DNA from: Anabaena catenula FACHB-362
Lineage (GTDB): Bacteria; Cyanobacteriota; Cyanobacteriia; Cyanobacteriales; Nostocaceae
DNA: 64,000 bases
Reading direction: 5' to 3'
Assembly (NCBI RefSeq): GCF_014698735.1
Contig: NZ_JACJTQ010000017.1
Location: 56,771 to 120,770, forward strand
Shown here: positions 9,701-18,151 of the stretch, piece by piece
Position numbering within the stretch: the first letter of the stretch is position 1
Layout: each line of letters opens with the position of its first letter
Notes under the pieces: model-generated
Seen by the model: the letters and a program-made list of their open reading frames with translations, nothing else
Told to the model about the DNA's origin: nothing
Database searches by the model: none
Translations under genes and position numbers: made by a program

Positions 9701-11056
9701 AATTCTTTAGATGAAAAATTTTCAACATTACAAACAGAAACTGCAATTTCTCTACAAAAACTGGAAACTTTCCAAGCTAATCTACACCAATTAGAACAAA
9801 AACAAGAATTAAAAATATCAGAAGAGTTAATCAAATATCGCTATTGGTGGACACAAGAATGGCAAAATATACCTGATAAATTTAAACTAGAAATTCCTGA
9901 AAATGAATTATTTGATTTAGACTTTTTACGCAACATCAGAAAGAAGTTTAAAAATTGGACAAAACAACGACAAAATGAAGAAAATTATCTCCATAAATAT
10001 CAAAACTTTGTTCAAGATTGGATTACAAAATTACGTCAACCTTCAGAAAGAGATAGTAATGATTTAAGAAAAATTTATTTAGATAATGCTAACGTTGTTG
10101 GTATTACCTGTGTGCAAGCGGCAAATTACAATTTTTCTGAAGAATTTCAATCTTTTGATGTTGTGATTATTGATGAAGTTAGTAAATGTACTCCACCAGA
10201 ATTACTAATCCCCGCATTAAAAGGTAAAAAATTAGTCATGGTAGGAGATCATCGACAATTACCACCAATGCTTGACACTAGCACTGTTGAAGAAGTTGCT
10301 AAAAAAATTGGCAATACCAGAGAAGAATTGCAATTTTTAGAAGAATCATTATTTAAAATTCAATTTGAAACTGCGGATAAAAGTATCAAAGAAATGCTAA
10401 ATACCCAATATCGAATGCACCCAAACATTATGGGAGCAATTAATCAATTTTATGATGGTAAATTAGAATGTGGTATTTTAGAACCTGATACAAAACGCGC
10501 TCATAATTTAGCAGGGGAAATAATTCAAGAACATCAGCATTTAATTTGGGTGAAAATGCCCAGAGAAAACGAGTTTCAAGAAGAACGTCAGGGAACTTCA
10601 TTTTTGAATATTCCCGAAATTGATGTCATAGAAAATATATGCCAGCAATTTGAGCATACTTGGGCTGAGAAAGTTGCTAATGGTGAATCCAAAAAAGAAA
10701 TAGCTGTAATTACATTTTATGGCGCTCAATTGAGAAAAATTGATGAACGTTTACAATCTGAGCTTTTCCCTTCTTTGCAAATTAGAACAGGTACAGTTGA
10801 TAGATTTCAAGGAATGGAAAGAGCAGTTGTAATTGTGAGTATGGTTCGTAATAATAGTCAAGGAGATGTGGGATTTGCAAAAAAACCAGAACGGGTTAAT
10901 GTCGCTTTTTCCCGCGCTCAAGAATTACTAGTAATTGTTGGTTGTCACGATTTATTTACCAGTAAATCAGGTACAGTCGGCGGTATGTATTCTGAAGTTG
11001 CCAATATTGTCAATTATCATAGAGGTTTTATTGATGTTTCCAGCTTCCACGTCTAA
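6734..11056 (+). CDS. DNA2/NAM7-type superfamily 1 helicase with long coiled-coil insertion
   Basis: A 1440-residue putative DNA/RNA helicase. The ATG at 6734 is chosen because AGGAG lies just upstream (6724-6728) and because longer starts overlap the deacetylase gene. The Walker A motif QGPPGTGKTT is near residue 386. Walker B is VVIIDEVSK near 1147, motif III is GDHRQLPP, then TQYRMHPN, TVDRFQGMERAVVIVS and a final NVAFSRAQE. This order and the RMHP motif are typical of UPF1/DNA2/NAM7 (SF1B) helicases. Between motifs I and II lies an insertion of roughly 750 residues, rich in Gln, Glu, Lys and Leu and partly coiled-coil-like, far larger than in housekeeping members. The N-terminal 380 residues match nothing I recognise. 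It overlaps the next gene by 23 bp. Confidence 0.85.
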   Translation: MPKLANKNKSETWGYTFINSTIDSLIKNFEGQSAAELYPEFRERRERAHELIFECFGQKPCWFYIRRHGNGKEAGEEIWDLTIATDKSDFLLPKRLKELKKTLGFRAAVQKNGSSGLKLLSAYLLQPSRGQSDAYAAPYCLCLLPNHEHRIGIPPKALAQIATMPVCGNHVPTEDQLQAWKAFLKVEERIAKARQFCVIFINYKYSLNHKQIIFEININSATLDGSDENNLNVENFWERVKQAKNQDIKLSDTVPTEKNRRSSRQLGTIDKIDPKSNIIQIRLERDLVEYIAAGNYQLPATGYLFFDAAGDIKQIERKEKALEQLKQGRTQNPYLGNFLFDASQARPIKKTIKLQAKDLLLSSANAGQKASVEMVLAAEDLVLIQGPPGTGKTTVIAEICYQVALRGGRTLITSQANLAVDNALSRLVHNPVIRAVRKGRSEKVGEEGQPFLEDQVIGTWLENTANDCENNLDQRQENITIINQLLALLPRFVAYLKSEEEFNQKQNQSKAEIDELKEICKNQEIYYHQTLANQNKIENLLSGLNNLLKNVPINWDLAEVKDFLPCLQPYTKDNDQVENFRETVRQAIAYTDELGLVRPVRGAFGLAVWLRETVATEISEFRTGLNYANDVNIAMSELSTLVQAFKQSSTYLHQLQAEYEQFLNKDQSLQPTIQIWENRKREIDYIIEAVIEWKSTAYNNLYQVLKNCQQSDLPLTDNMVDLPLGLLMFAKNLKLPLVPKNYKISLPDWKLLTKAISYEIQGKFTDRRGKEHNFSYFLQEHFSQIPIVLSKSDRTQWQVTYQELNDYQLLNPKQRKTLVENTQSFLIRLQKTYSTSYELDNINSTLSRITQELLDIILANARQCVVKIKTEAEQQLTILQKQQKQLNELPNNGITKEQISEVQFQVEKYSQDANVKLVQVVNSLEEISKKINIPNSLRILAEKYLAKQSNIWEQTQEFTTQVSFCESRIIQLETLIPSLEPLVILEIIKNSLDEKFSTLQTETAISLQKLETFQANLHQLEQKQELKISEELIKYRYWWTQEWQNIPDKFKLEIPENELFDLDFLRNIRKKFKNWTKQRQNEENYLHKYQNFVQDWITKLRQPSERDSNDLRKIYLDNANVVGITCVQAANYNFSEEFQSFDVVIIDEVSKCTPPELLIPALKGKKLVMVGDHRQLPPMLDTSTVEEVAKKIGNTREELQFLEESLFKIQFETADKSIKEMLNTQYRMHPNIMGAINQFYDGKLECGILEPDTKRAHNLAGEIIQEHQHLIWVKMPRENEFQEERQGTSFLNIPEIDVIENICQQFEHTWAEKVANGESKKEIAVITFYGAQLRKIDERLQSELFPSLQIRTGTVDRFQGMERAVVIVSMVRNNSQGDVGFAKKPERVNVAFSRAQELLVIVGCHDLFTSKSGTVGGMYSEVANIVNYHRGFIDVSSFHV

Positions 11057-11942
11057 ACCTATTGATGAAATTCTTAAAAATGCGGTAGAAAAAATTGAAG
11101 CACAAAATGCTAACTTAGCAGTTTTCGCAGCCCGTCAATTCCGCTATAGTTTGCGTCAAAGTACTGTGGAATTGACTATCAAAGAACCACGACAATTTAA
11201 TGTCCTAGAAGAATTTATTATCCGTGCGGCTATTGAATTTGAACCACCACCTACCGCAGATGAATTAGCATCAGTACTTGGGCTTGATGCTGTATTTGTA
11301 AAAAGTACAATTTCAACTCTTCAGACATTACAAACTTTAGCTACTACAAAACAAATTACAGTCACACCTGAAGGGCATTTATTCTATGAAAAAGGAACTG
11401 TATCAAAACCGCCTTATACCATCCAAATTTATGCTATTAGCGACTCTTTAGCTGAAACAATTACCTTTCAATCTGAATCTTTAGATGATGTCACAGTTAA
11501 TTTACCTGATTTAGGAAAATTTGTAAATATTGATCATAAGATTCACCAAATTTCTACATTCTCACTTGAAGAAATACAGCAAATGCTTCAGGATTCAGGT
11601 TTAGCAATTCATGTACCAGAAGAGGGAAAAATGATTACTGATTTTCGGGTACTAGCTGCAAGTAAAATAATTTGGAAACCAATATCACTATTTGTTATAT
11701 TCAATGTTTTAGAAGATGAATTAAATATTCAAATCAGTAGTGATAAGCAAATTTTAGAAGTAGCTACAAAGCGAATAAATTCATTACTAAAAGAAAGTAA
11801 AATATCATTACTAACCTTATGTGAATTATCAGATGAAGCTATCAAAATACAACGTGAAGAAATTCTCAAAAAGTCCCAAAACATAGATTTATCCAAAACA
11901 ACGATATTGCCACAGACAATACCTCAAAAGCCAGAAAATTAA
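11034..11942 (+). CDS. Winged-helix-like partner of the large helicase, unknown function
   Basis: A 302-residue protein starting at the ATG at 11034 and overlapping the helicase stop by 23 bp, so translation is probably coupled. After a short helix-rich N-terminus, residues about 55-125 (EEFIIRAAIEFEPPPTADEL, then ASVLGLD, STISTLQTL and VTPEGHLFYEKG) look like a winged helix-turn-helix with a wing. The rest is alpha/beta, ending in a Lys/Ser/Gln-rich tail. No enzymatic motif was found. The tight coupling suggests that it acts with the helicase, for example as a nucleic-acid-binding subunit; this is inference. Confidence 0.75.
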   Translation: MFPASTSKPIDEILKNAVEKIEAQNANLAVFAARQFRYSLRQSTVELTIKEPRQFNVLEEFIIRAAIEFEPPPTADELASVLGLDAVFVKSTISTLQTLQTLATTKQITVTPEGHLFYEKGTVSKPPYTIQIYAISDSLAETITFQSESLDDVTVNLPDLGKFVNIDHKIHQISTFSLEEIQQMLQDSGLAIHVPEEGKMITDFRVLAASKIIWKPISLFVIFNVLEDELNIQISSDKQILEVATKRINSLLKESKISLLTLCELSDEAIKIQREEILKKSQNIDLSKTTILPQTIPQKPEN

Positions 11943-12160
11943 ATAACCCAAAATCAAAAAACAGACACAAAACTAATAACCAAACTCCATCACCTTTTAT
12001 CTGCGTTTGTCTGCGTATTCTCCGAGAAGTCACTCAATGGGAGTCTACCATCTGCGGTGAATAAATCTATCTCATCCTCAACCGCACAAAACCACCGTCA
12101 TGCAGAGAATCGTCAAATTTGATACAATTTATGCACAATTTAGGAGAGCCGAGGAAAAAA

Positions 12161-13300
12161 ATGGTCTTAACAAAAGGCTTTGAGATTGAGATATACACTG
12201 GCACACCTCAAGGTAAAATAGTCGGACTCTCCGACCAAATTATCAGAGACTTGGATGGATTTATGCGGGAGCCAGATAGCCGCAACGTAGAATACATAAC
12301 CCAACCATCCAGTAATTACGAAAATCAATTGTGTGGCTTGCTGCGTCCCCGACGAGATTTGCGTAACTATCTACAACAGTTAGGCGACTATACCTTAATT
12401 CCAGGAAGCACTCTATCTTTGAGTGGGAGCGATCGCTTTTACCGTTCCGACCCCACCAACTCCTATCATGACTACATTGAGCAAACCTATGGCACAAAAG
12501 TAGTCACCGCCAGCGTACACATCAATATTGGCATCAGTGACCCAGAAATACTAATGCGTGCCTGTAGAGTCATCCGCCTCGAAGCACCCCTCTTCCTTGC
12601 CCTCAGCGCCTCCTCTCCTTTCCTAAACGGTCAAGCCACAGGTTATCATTCCACCCGTTGGGGACTCTTCCCCCAAACCCCTGCTCATGTACCCTTATTT
12701 TCCAGCCACGCCCATCACATCCAGTGGGTGGGTGAACAACTAGCGGCGGGGACAATGCAAAACGTGCGGCATTTGTGGACATCAGTGCGGCCAAATGGCG
12801 ATCGCCGTCCCTATGATTTAAATCGTCTAGAACTGCGAATTTGCGATTTAGTCACAGATCCCATTTCCTTGTTAGCAATTACCGCTTTACTCGAAGCCCG
12901 ATTGTTACAAATCATCGACAACCCCAACATCGATCCTTTAACCCAAAGCAGCTTATCCCCTGAAGAATTGATCGCCCTAACTGCCAAAAATGAAATGGCA
13001 GCCGCTACAGCGAGTCTTGATGCTCAGTTGCAACATTGGCAAGATGGTAGTAACATCCTCGCCAGAGATTGGATTGCAGAACTATACCAAGAAGTTTGGG
13101 GAATAGCTAAACAACAAGGCTTCAGCTGTTTCCTTTCCCCCTTGCAAAAAATCCTCCGCGAAGGTAATGAAGCCCAACAGTGGTTACAGTTACACAAAGT
13201 CGGTGTTGATTCTCAGCAAGTCATAACCCAGGCAATTATTGCCACTCAAGAACGGGAACAGGAACTAGAAAACAAGTTGTGTTCGTCTCTATTAGCTTAA
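12161..13300 (+). CDS. gshA: Glutamate--cysteine ligase, cyanobacterial type
   Basis: Catalyses ATP-dependent joining of L-glutamate and L-cysteine, the first step of glutathione synthesis. The 379-residue product begins MVLTKGFEIEIYTG at the ATG at 12161, preceded by GAGG at 12151-12154. An in-frame upstream start at 12119 would add 14 residues but is less likely. Recognisable features are the N-terminal GFEIE strand, EPDSRNVEY (about residues 37-45), the PGSTLSL segment, ASVHINIG, and the RNGDRRPYDLNRLELRICD-like substrate/Mg region. This matches the distinct cyanobacterial GshA family rather than the E. coli type. It is followed directly by tandem repeat DNA. Confidence 0.9.
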   Translation: MVLTKGFEIEIYTGTPQGKIVGLSDQIIRDLDGFMREPDSRNVEYITQPSSNYENQLCGLLRPRRDLRNYLQQLGDYTLIPGSTLSLSGSDRFYRSDPTNSYHDYIEQTYGTKVVTASVHINIGISDPEILMRACRVIRLEAPLFLALSASSPFLNGQATGYHSTRWGLFPQTPAHVPLFSSHAHHIQWVGEQLAAGTMQNVRHLWTSVRPNGDRRPYDLNRLELRICDLVTDPISLLAITALLEARLLQIIDNPNIDPLTQSSLSPEELIALTAKNEMAAATASLDAQLQHWQDGSNILARDWIAELYQEVWGIAKQQGFSCFLSPLQKILREGNEAQQWLQLHKVGVDSQQVITQAIIATQEREQELENKLCSSLLA

Positions 13301-13313
13301 TTTCTCAGGTAAT

Positions 13314-13362
13314 AGGTGACAGGTGACAGGTGACAGGTGACAGGTGACAGGTGACAGGTGAC
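13314..13362. repeat. Heptamer tandem repeat AGGTGAC x7
   Basis: Seven uninterrupted copies of the 7-bp unit AGGTGAC follow the gshA stop codon. This is a short tandemly repeated repetitive element of the type common between genes of filamentous cyanobacteria. The same unit occurs at the 3' end of cofH (50629-50642). Confidence 0.95.
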
Positions 13363-13390
13363 AGAAAAAAGATAAATATTCTTGCCCATC

Positions 13391-13530
13391 TCCGCGTCAC
13401 CGCGTCTCCCTATCCCCGCGTCACCGCGTCCTCTTCTTCCCCCTCACCGCGTCTCCCCATCACCGCGTCCCCGCGTCCTCTACTTCCCCCTCACCGCGTC
13501 CCCGTGTCCCCGCGTCTCCCACTTTCTTCG
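13391..13530. repeat. CCGCGTC-type degenerate tandem repeat
   Basis: A C+G-rich stretch made of many copies of CCGCGTC and CACCGCGTC variants interspersed with CTCC/TTCC runs. It contrasts with the A+T-rich surroundings. Open frames across it are low-complexity Ser/Pro/Arg and are not credible genes. Related arrays are at 42781-42845 and 50643-50790. Confidence 0.9.
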
Positions 13531-13660
13531 TTTTAAAAATCTAATCGCTGGTGATTATTTCAGGGGTATTAACAAAACCTATAGGTGATCCATCTCTATC
13601 TATCGGTAGATTTTCTACCTGCGCTACAGTATTCTATAGAATTCTTAACTTTTCGTGACC

Positions 13661-14122
13661 ATGCCTCAGGTAGTTCTAGTTAACCCACAAATTCCTCCTA
13701 ATACAGGCAATATTGCCCGTACTTGCGCCGCTACAGGCACAGAATTACACTTAGTAGGACCTTTAGGATTTGAAATTAGCGATCGCTACCTCAAAAGAGC
13801 CGGTTTAGATTACTGGCCTTATGTCAAACTCCACTATCACGAATCCTTAGAAGCATTCCAAATCATCCATAATCAGCGTGGGGGCAGACTGTTAGGTTTT
13901 AGCGTTCGTGGCAGTGTTAACTATACCAAGTTCCAATTTCAAGCCGATGATTGGCTGCTGTTTGGTAGTGAAACCCAAGGCTTACCACCCATTGTTCTCT
14001 CCACCTGCGACTCCATTCTCCATATTCCCATGACTGAACCGGGAGTTCGTAGCTTGAATTTATCCGTAAGTGTAGCTATCAGCTTGTTTGAATCCCGCCG
14101 TCAGTTAGGCTATTTACAATAG
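13661..14122 (+). CDS. trmL: tRNA (cytidine/uridine-34-2'-O)-methyltransferase
   Basis: A 153-residue SPOUT-fold methyltransferase that 2'-O-methylates the wobble base of certain leucine tRNAs using SAM. The family pattern is clear: VVLVNPQIPPNTGNIARTC at the N-terminus, LLFGSETQGLP near residue 108, and IPMTEPGVRSLNLSVSVAI near 129-147, which forms the knotted SAM site. Length is right for TrmL, which has no additional RNA-binding domain. The ATG at 13661 is preferred; a GTG two codons upstream (13655) is possible. It stands alone after the repeat-filled gap. Confidence 0.93.
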   Translation: MPQVVLVNPQIPPNTGNIARTCAATGTELHLVGPLGFEISDRYLKRAGLDYWPYVKLHYHESLEAFQIIHNQRGGRLLGFSVRGSVNYTKFQFQADDWLLFGSETQGLPPIVLSTCDSILHIPMTEPGVRSLNLSVSVAISLFESRRQLGYLQ

Positions 14123-14899
14123 TTAATGAAATTTTAAGTATAAAAACTGACTTTTTTTTACAAAATAAGAGTGTGATGAAGTCATTAATTGGGTGAATTT
14201 ACTTAAAAAAGTGAGTAGTTAAACCAAAATTTTAATCATCTCTCAACCCATATAAAAAAAATGTCTTTTAGATTAGCAGAGCTAATATAAGAAATTTGTA
14301 TATTAACTTTGAGTCCTTACCCATTCTCAATGATAGATTTTAGTAAATTTAAATTACATCATTCTGAGAGATAAAATCGGCAAAAGCATTTACTAGAGAG
14401 CATCTTAGCTATTTGTATCTGGTGACACAATCATATAACTCCTATCTTGCTGCGAATTTGTACGGTTGTTTTTTAGGGAATAAACGACGTAAAGTCTCGT
14501 GTTGATAAGACTGATTGGATAAAAAAATCTTGAAAATATTTACAGCAGGATAATCGTCTTTCCAGAAGTCGCAGCCGATCAACCGCTAACAGCGCTCGTG
14601 GACTCAGCAAAGCTATCATAATTTGTCTAGCCCCCGCCATAGCAAAATCAGCAAGATAACTGTCAAGAATGAACATTCCTGGGTTTATGAGGAGTGGTAA
14701 CAAACAAGTCAGCACACAAATTTTAAGGTTTACTAACAAGTATGAACTTGTTTAAATCAGAGAAGCAGGTTAATCTTGCCTAAGTATCTCTGATGAATGT
14801 GATCTTGATATATCGTTTGATGTGATCTCAATCATGGATTAATATCCAACTTGAAAAATCAAGGTCAGTTAAGCGAAGCGTGATCATAGGAGGTCGTCT
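14123..14899. other. Long intergenic region upstream of the M23 peptidase
   Basis: No convincing protein gene was found in this 777-bp gap. An 88-residue minus-strand frame at 14473-14739 was considered and rejected. The region is A+T-rich and immediately precedes a gene with a perfect AGGAGG ribosome-binding site, so a long transcribed leader or small RNA is possible. No specific structure could be supported. Confidence 0.4.
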
Positions 14900-17269
14900 T
14901 TGAAACGAGCATTGAAAAAGAGAGTAAAGGCTGTGTTGAACAATACCCCTAACAGTGATGATGCCCCGGTAGAGCAGTTAAATGAGGCTAACCCCAAAGC
15001 AACCCGCCGGACGCGAACCCAAGCCGCTATGATTGGCTTGGCAATCTCAATGGGCGCAACCAGCCTTTTGGTGACTCGACAAAGCGATCAAGCCCAAGCA
15101 GCGGCTCCTGTTGGCAGTCAAAAAGCAGCCTCAACAATTCCGGCTGCTGCTGAGACTGAGATAAAGTTTGTAGCCACAAAGCTGGAGTCCCAAGCCGTCT
15201 CATCAGCGAGCGTGCCTGAAAATCCTGTCATCGTGGAACCAACAGCAGTTTCGCAAGTGCCTGGGCTTGAAGCTAAATGGCCAATTACAGCCAAAGAAAA
15301 GGCTGTCAAAATTCCGGTCTCAGAAGCCGACAAAAATGCTATCTACTTACAACCCCAAATAGCACCGGAATTGAGAAATAACTCAGTTCAATCCACATTA
15401 CAAACAGCTAACCAGCTGCCTCAGACATCACAACAATTTGCAGCCAATCCCAGTGTTGTTGGCAGCCAACCTACACCTGTAACTGTACAAACAGAGAACA
15501 GAATCAGTAATGATGTGAATGTCCAACTGAAAGCGCAGCAAGAGTTTGCTCTCAACCGCTTACAGGAAAAATCGAACCGTTTAAGAAATAGTCTGGCGGA
15601 GTTGCGGTCTGAGGAGACCAACAATTTATCACAATCTGGTATTGAACAGGCACAGCCAACAACCGTAGCTGATCAAACTGTGGCAGTACAGTCAGAAGAT
15701 TTGACTAAACCCAAGCAAGTCGATCTGATATCCAAGTTAAAAGAGGATAAAAACACAAGTGCGCTAGAGCAGAAGGTAATGACACCTGCACCAGCAGCAC
15801 CTACAGTTGTCGCTCAATTACCTCTCTTCACCTACGAGGTTAAACCAGGAGACACATTAGCAGAAATTGCTACCAATTACGGTACTTCAGTCTCAGAACT
15901 AGTCAAAGCTAACAATCTCAACAATCCCAATGAACTGCAAATCAGTCAAAAACTGATTATCCCTGCTGTTAAAGCGGAGCGTAGCCTCTTCAACCAGCCT
16001 ACTGTAGCAATTCAGCCCAATTTTGTCCAGCCTAGCAGTATGCCCACAGTTGCTAGTTCTCCTGTGAGTAAGCCTAAATTAGATACCAATCTAACTGTTG
16101 GTTCACAATCACCAGTATTTGCTAACAACAACAGCGTTGCTATTCCCATTCCAGCAGCTAGGGAGAATCAGCTGTCGGTAAACACTCCTGCTATCACCAA
16201 CAGTATTACCATCCCCGTACCAGCAGCTAGGGAGAATCAGCTTCCAACTCCAGATACTGACGCTACTCCCCCTAGATCTTATGGTGTGGGTGGTGATACT
16301 CCAATACGCAATCGTGCGACGAGAACTCAAACGGCTCAAAAACCACCTCGAAAGTTAGCCAAGACTAAAGGTAATGAGCGTCTCACCAGTTTACAAGCAG
16401 AAATTGAGAGACTACGCGAAAAATACCGCGCTCAACAATCAGGTATGTCTCAAGAGTCTACTGTAACTGTGCCAACAGTCACGGAAACTGATAATTCAGT
16501 CCGGCCGATTGCTGTGCAGAGAACCAAGAATGTCTCCGCTGTCACGGTTAATTCCCAACTCAATTCAGTGGCGATTCCTGTACCTCAACCCATACTACCC
16601 AGTTACAGCGAAAAACCTGTTAAGCCTCTATTCCGTGCTACTCCTCGTCCCACTAACGAGCCAATTAACCCAGAATTTCTGTCAAATCAAACAGCAGCCC
16701 CGAAATATTCCAATCGTAATTCATCTGGCATTAGGTTAGCAGTACCTCCCGCAGGTGTTACCGCTACTGACTCTTTAGGTAAATTGCGAGGAACTAGGGT
16801 GTCTCCCACCTTGCCACCTTTGGCATCTGTGGATATATACTTACCTAGATCTGTTGACCCAAATACTAATTCCCCATCTACTTCTTCCACAGGTTATATT
16901 TGGCCAGCAAAGGGAGTACTTTCCTCTGGTTATGGCTGGCGTTGGGGTAGAATGCACAGGGGTATTGATATTGCTAATGGCGTTGGTACACCAATCTACG
17001 CATCGGCTCCTGGTGTAGTGGAAAAAGCCGGCTGGAATAACGGTGGTTATGGCATTTTAGTTGAAATCCGCCATGCCGATGGTACCTTGACTCGTTATGC
17101 TCACAACAGCCGAGTTTTGGTACAAGTCGGTCAACAAGTAGAACAAGGACAAACAATCGCCGCTATGGGCAGCACTGGTTTCAGTACTGGCCCTCACACC
17201 CACTTTGAAGTTCATCCATCAGGTAAAGGTGCAGTTAACCCCATTGCTTTCTTACCAGCACGGCTGTAA
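14900..17269 (+). CDS. LysM and M23 peptidase domain cell-wall protein
   Basis: A 789-residue envelope protein likely to cut or bind peptidoglycan. It begins at a TTG (14900), placed 6 bp after a perfect AGGAGG (14888-14893). A basic N-terminus precedes one hydrophobic segment (AAMIGLAISMGATSLLV, about residues 42-58), so it is anchored or exported. A LysM repeat spans about 312-355 (YEVKPGDTLAEIATNYGTS...KLIIPA). Long Gln/Pro/Thr/Ser-rich linkers follow, then the M23 domain at about 665-789. HRGIDIA supplies the zinc ligands His and Asp, and HTHFE the catalytic and ligand His. The domain order matches cyanobacterial NlpD/EnvC-like factors. A terminator hairpin follows. Confidence 0.92.
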   Translation: MKRALKKRVKAVLNNTPNSDDAPVEQLNEANPKATRRTRTQAAMIGLAISMGATSLLVTRQSDQAQAAAPVGSQKAASTIPAAAETEIKFVATKLESQAVSSASVPENPVIVEPTAVSQVPGLEAKWPITAKEKAVKIPVSEADKNAIYLQPQIAPELRNNSVQSTLQTANQLPQTSQQFAANPSVVGSQPTPVTVQTENRISNDVNVQLKAQQEFALNRLQEKSNRLRNSLAELRSEETNNLSQSGIEQAQPTTVADQTVAVQSEDLTKPKQVDLISKLKEDKNTSALEQKVMTPAPAAPTVVAQLPLFTYEVKPGDTLAEIATNYGTSVSELVKANNLNNPNELQISQKLIIPAVKAERSLFNQPTVAIQPNFVQPSSMPTVASSPVSKPKLDTNLTVGSQSPVFANNNSVAIPIPAARENQLSVNTPAITNSITIPVPAARENQLPTPDTDATPPRSYGVGGDTPIRNRATRTQTAQKPPRKLAKTKGNERLTSLQAEIERLREKYRAQQSGMSQESTVTVPTVTETDNSVRPIAVQRTKNVSAVTVNSQLNSVAIPVPQPILPSYSEKPVKPLFRATPRPTNEPINPEFLSNQTAAPKYSNRNSSGIRLAVPPAGVTATDSLGKLRGTRVSPTLPPLASVDIYLPRSVDPNTNSPSTSSTGYIWPAKGVLSSGYGWRWGRMHRGIDIANGVGTPIYASAPGVVEKAGWNNGGYGILVEIRHADGTLTRYAHNSRVLVQVGQQVEQGQTIAAMGSTGFSTGPHTHFEVHPSGKGAVNPIAFLPARL

Positions 17270-17308
17270 TGACTAGCTGTTTTTAACTCAGGCATTGCCT
17301 TGTTCGTT

Positions 17309-17339
17309 GAGGGAGATATACTCCCTCTTTGATTTTTTT
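17309..17339 (+). terminator. Rho-independent terminator after the M23 peptidase gene
   Basis: A perfect 7-bp inverted repeat, GAGGGAG (17309-17315) and CTCCCTC (17321-17327), encloses a 5-nt ATATA loop and is followed by TTTGATTTTTTT. It lies 40 bp after the stop codon of the M23 peptidase gene. Confidence 0.85.
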
Positions 17340-17415
17340 AGAGGAGATTTTTATCAATAGGAATTGCGATCGCTAAAATTGTATGCTATCTTAATAGAAG
17401 TTGATGAAACAACAC

Positions 17416-17489
17416 GGCTCAGTAGCTCAGTTGGTTAGAGTACGGGACTCATAAGCCTGGGGTCGTCAGTTCAAATCTGACCTGAGCCA
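17416..17489 (+). tRNA. trnM: tRNA-Met (CAT anticodon)
   Basis: A 74-nt cloverleaf. The acceptor stem GGCTCAG pairs with CTGAGCC, the T arm is GTCAG-TTCAAAT-CTGAC, and the D arm GCTC/GAGT is present. The anticodon loop CTCATAA has CAT at 17450-17452. The first acceptor pair is G-C, so this is not the initiator type as in E. coli. Elongator Met is most likely, although CAT is also used by the lysidine-modified tRNA-Ile. In the anticodon stem CGGGA faces GCCTG, giving one G-T pair and an A-G mismatch next to the loop. CCA is not encoded. Confidence 0.95.
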
Positions 17490-17751
17490 TTTAAAAAATC
17501 TAATATTTGTCAGCACATCAGCCGATAGTCAAACTTTCAGGACTATACGGCTTTTGCTTTAAGTATCTTACTTTTATAATTCAGGTGAAATAAAAGGCAG
17601 CAGTTTACCAAAACTAAGTCTATCTACAGCAGGGAACTCTTAACAGGGAACAAGGTTAAAACTCTTGTGTTATGTGGCTTTGTTCTTAAATTTTGCACCA
17701 CATTTACCTGAAACCTGCTGTAGATAATTGATAGGACGATGTTTATCCAAA

Positions 17752-17842
17752 AGACATCTGGTGAAAAAGAATGTAGAGACCTTCCATGGAAGGTCTCTAC
17801 AAGGTTCCTGGATGAAGCATATTTAAAGAAAGGTTGATGTCT
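17752..17842. repeat. MITE-like palindromic element, copy 1
   Basis: A 91-bp element with ends AGACATCTGGTGAAAA and a matching GATGTCT. It has a perfect 28-bp palindrome at its centre (17773-17800: GTAGAGACCTTCCA and its complement). A second copy at 58919-59008 has the same ends, core and length. No coding capacity. Confidence 0.75.
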
Positions 17843-18151
17843 AAAGAAGTTTGAATTAAGGTTGTTAAGTAAGTCAAGCTTAAAAAACATCAAATAGACC
17901 CAACCCCCTTTTCTAGTAGGAAACGGTGAATCAAAGCCTCTCTACTGTTAGGGTAGAGGTTTATCAGAGAGATATTACGTTGATCACGAGGCGAAATTTA
18001 TTGTTAATACCTGCTTCATTTCGCGATTTTGATTGTGAAGCTAATAAACTAGAAATTTCCTGCATCAATAGGTGATAGTGAAGTTTATCAAAATTTGTAC
18101 TTTTGTCACCTAACGAGTCAGAATAATCGAACTCCATTTTAAGCTAACAAG

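Noticed and set aside
13351..13588. Pro/Ser/Arg-rich frames in the gap after gshA
   Set aside because: They are translations of the CCGCGTC tandem repeat and lack any start signal.
14473..14739. 88-residue minus-strand frame upstream of the M23 peptidase
   Set aside because: No ribosome-binding site, no family likeness, Leu/Arg-rich composition typical of chance frames.
17624..17893. 89-residue minus-strand frame after tRNA-Met
   Set aside because: It runs through the MITE-like palindrome and the GGGAAC repeats, so it is probably a chance frame.
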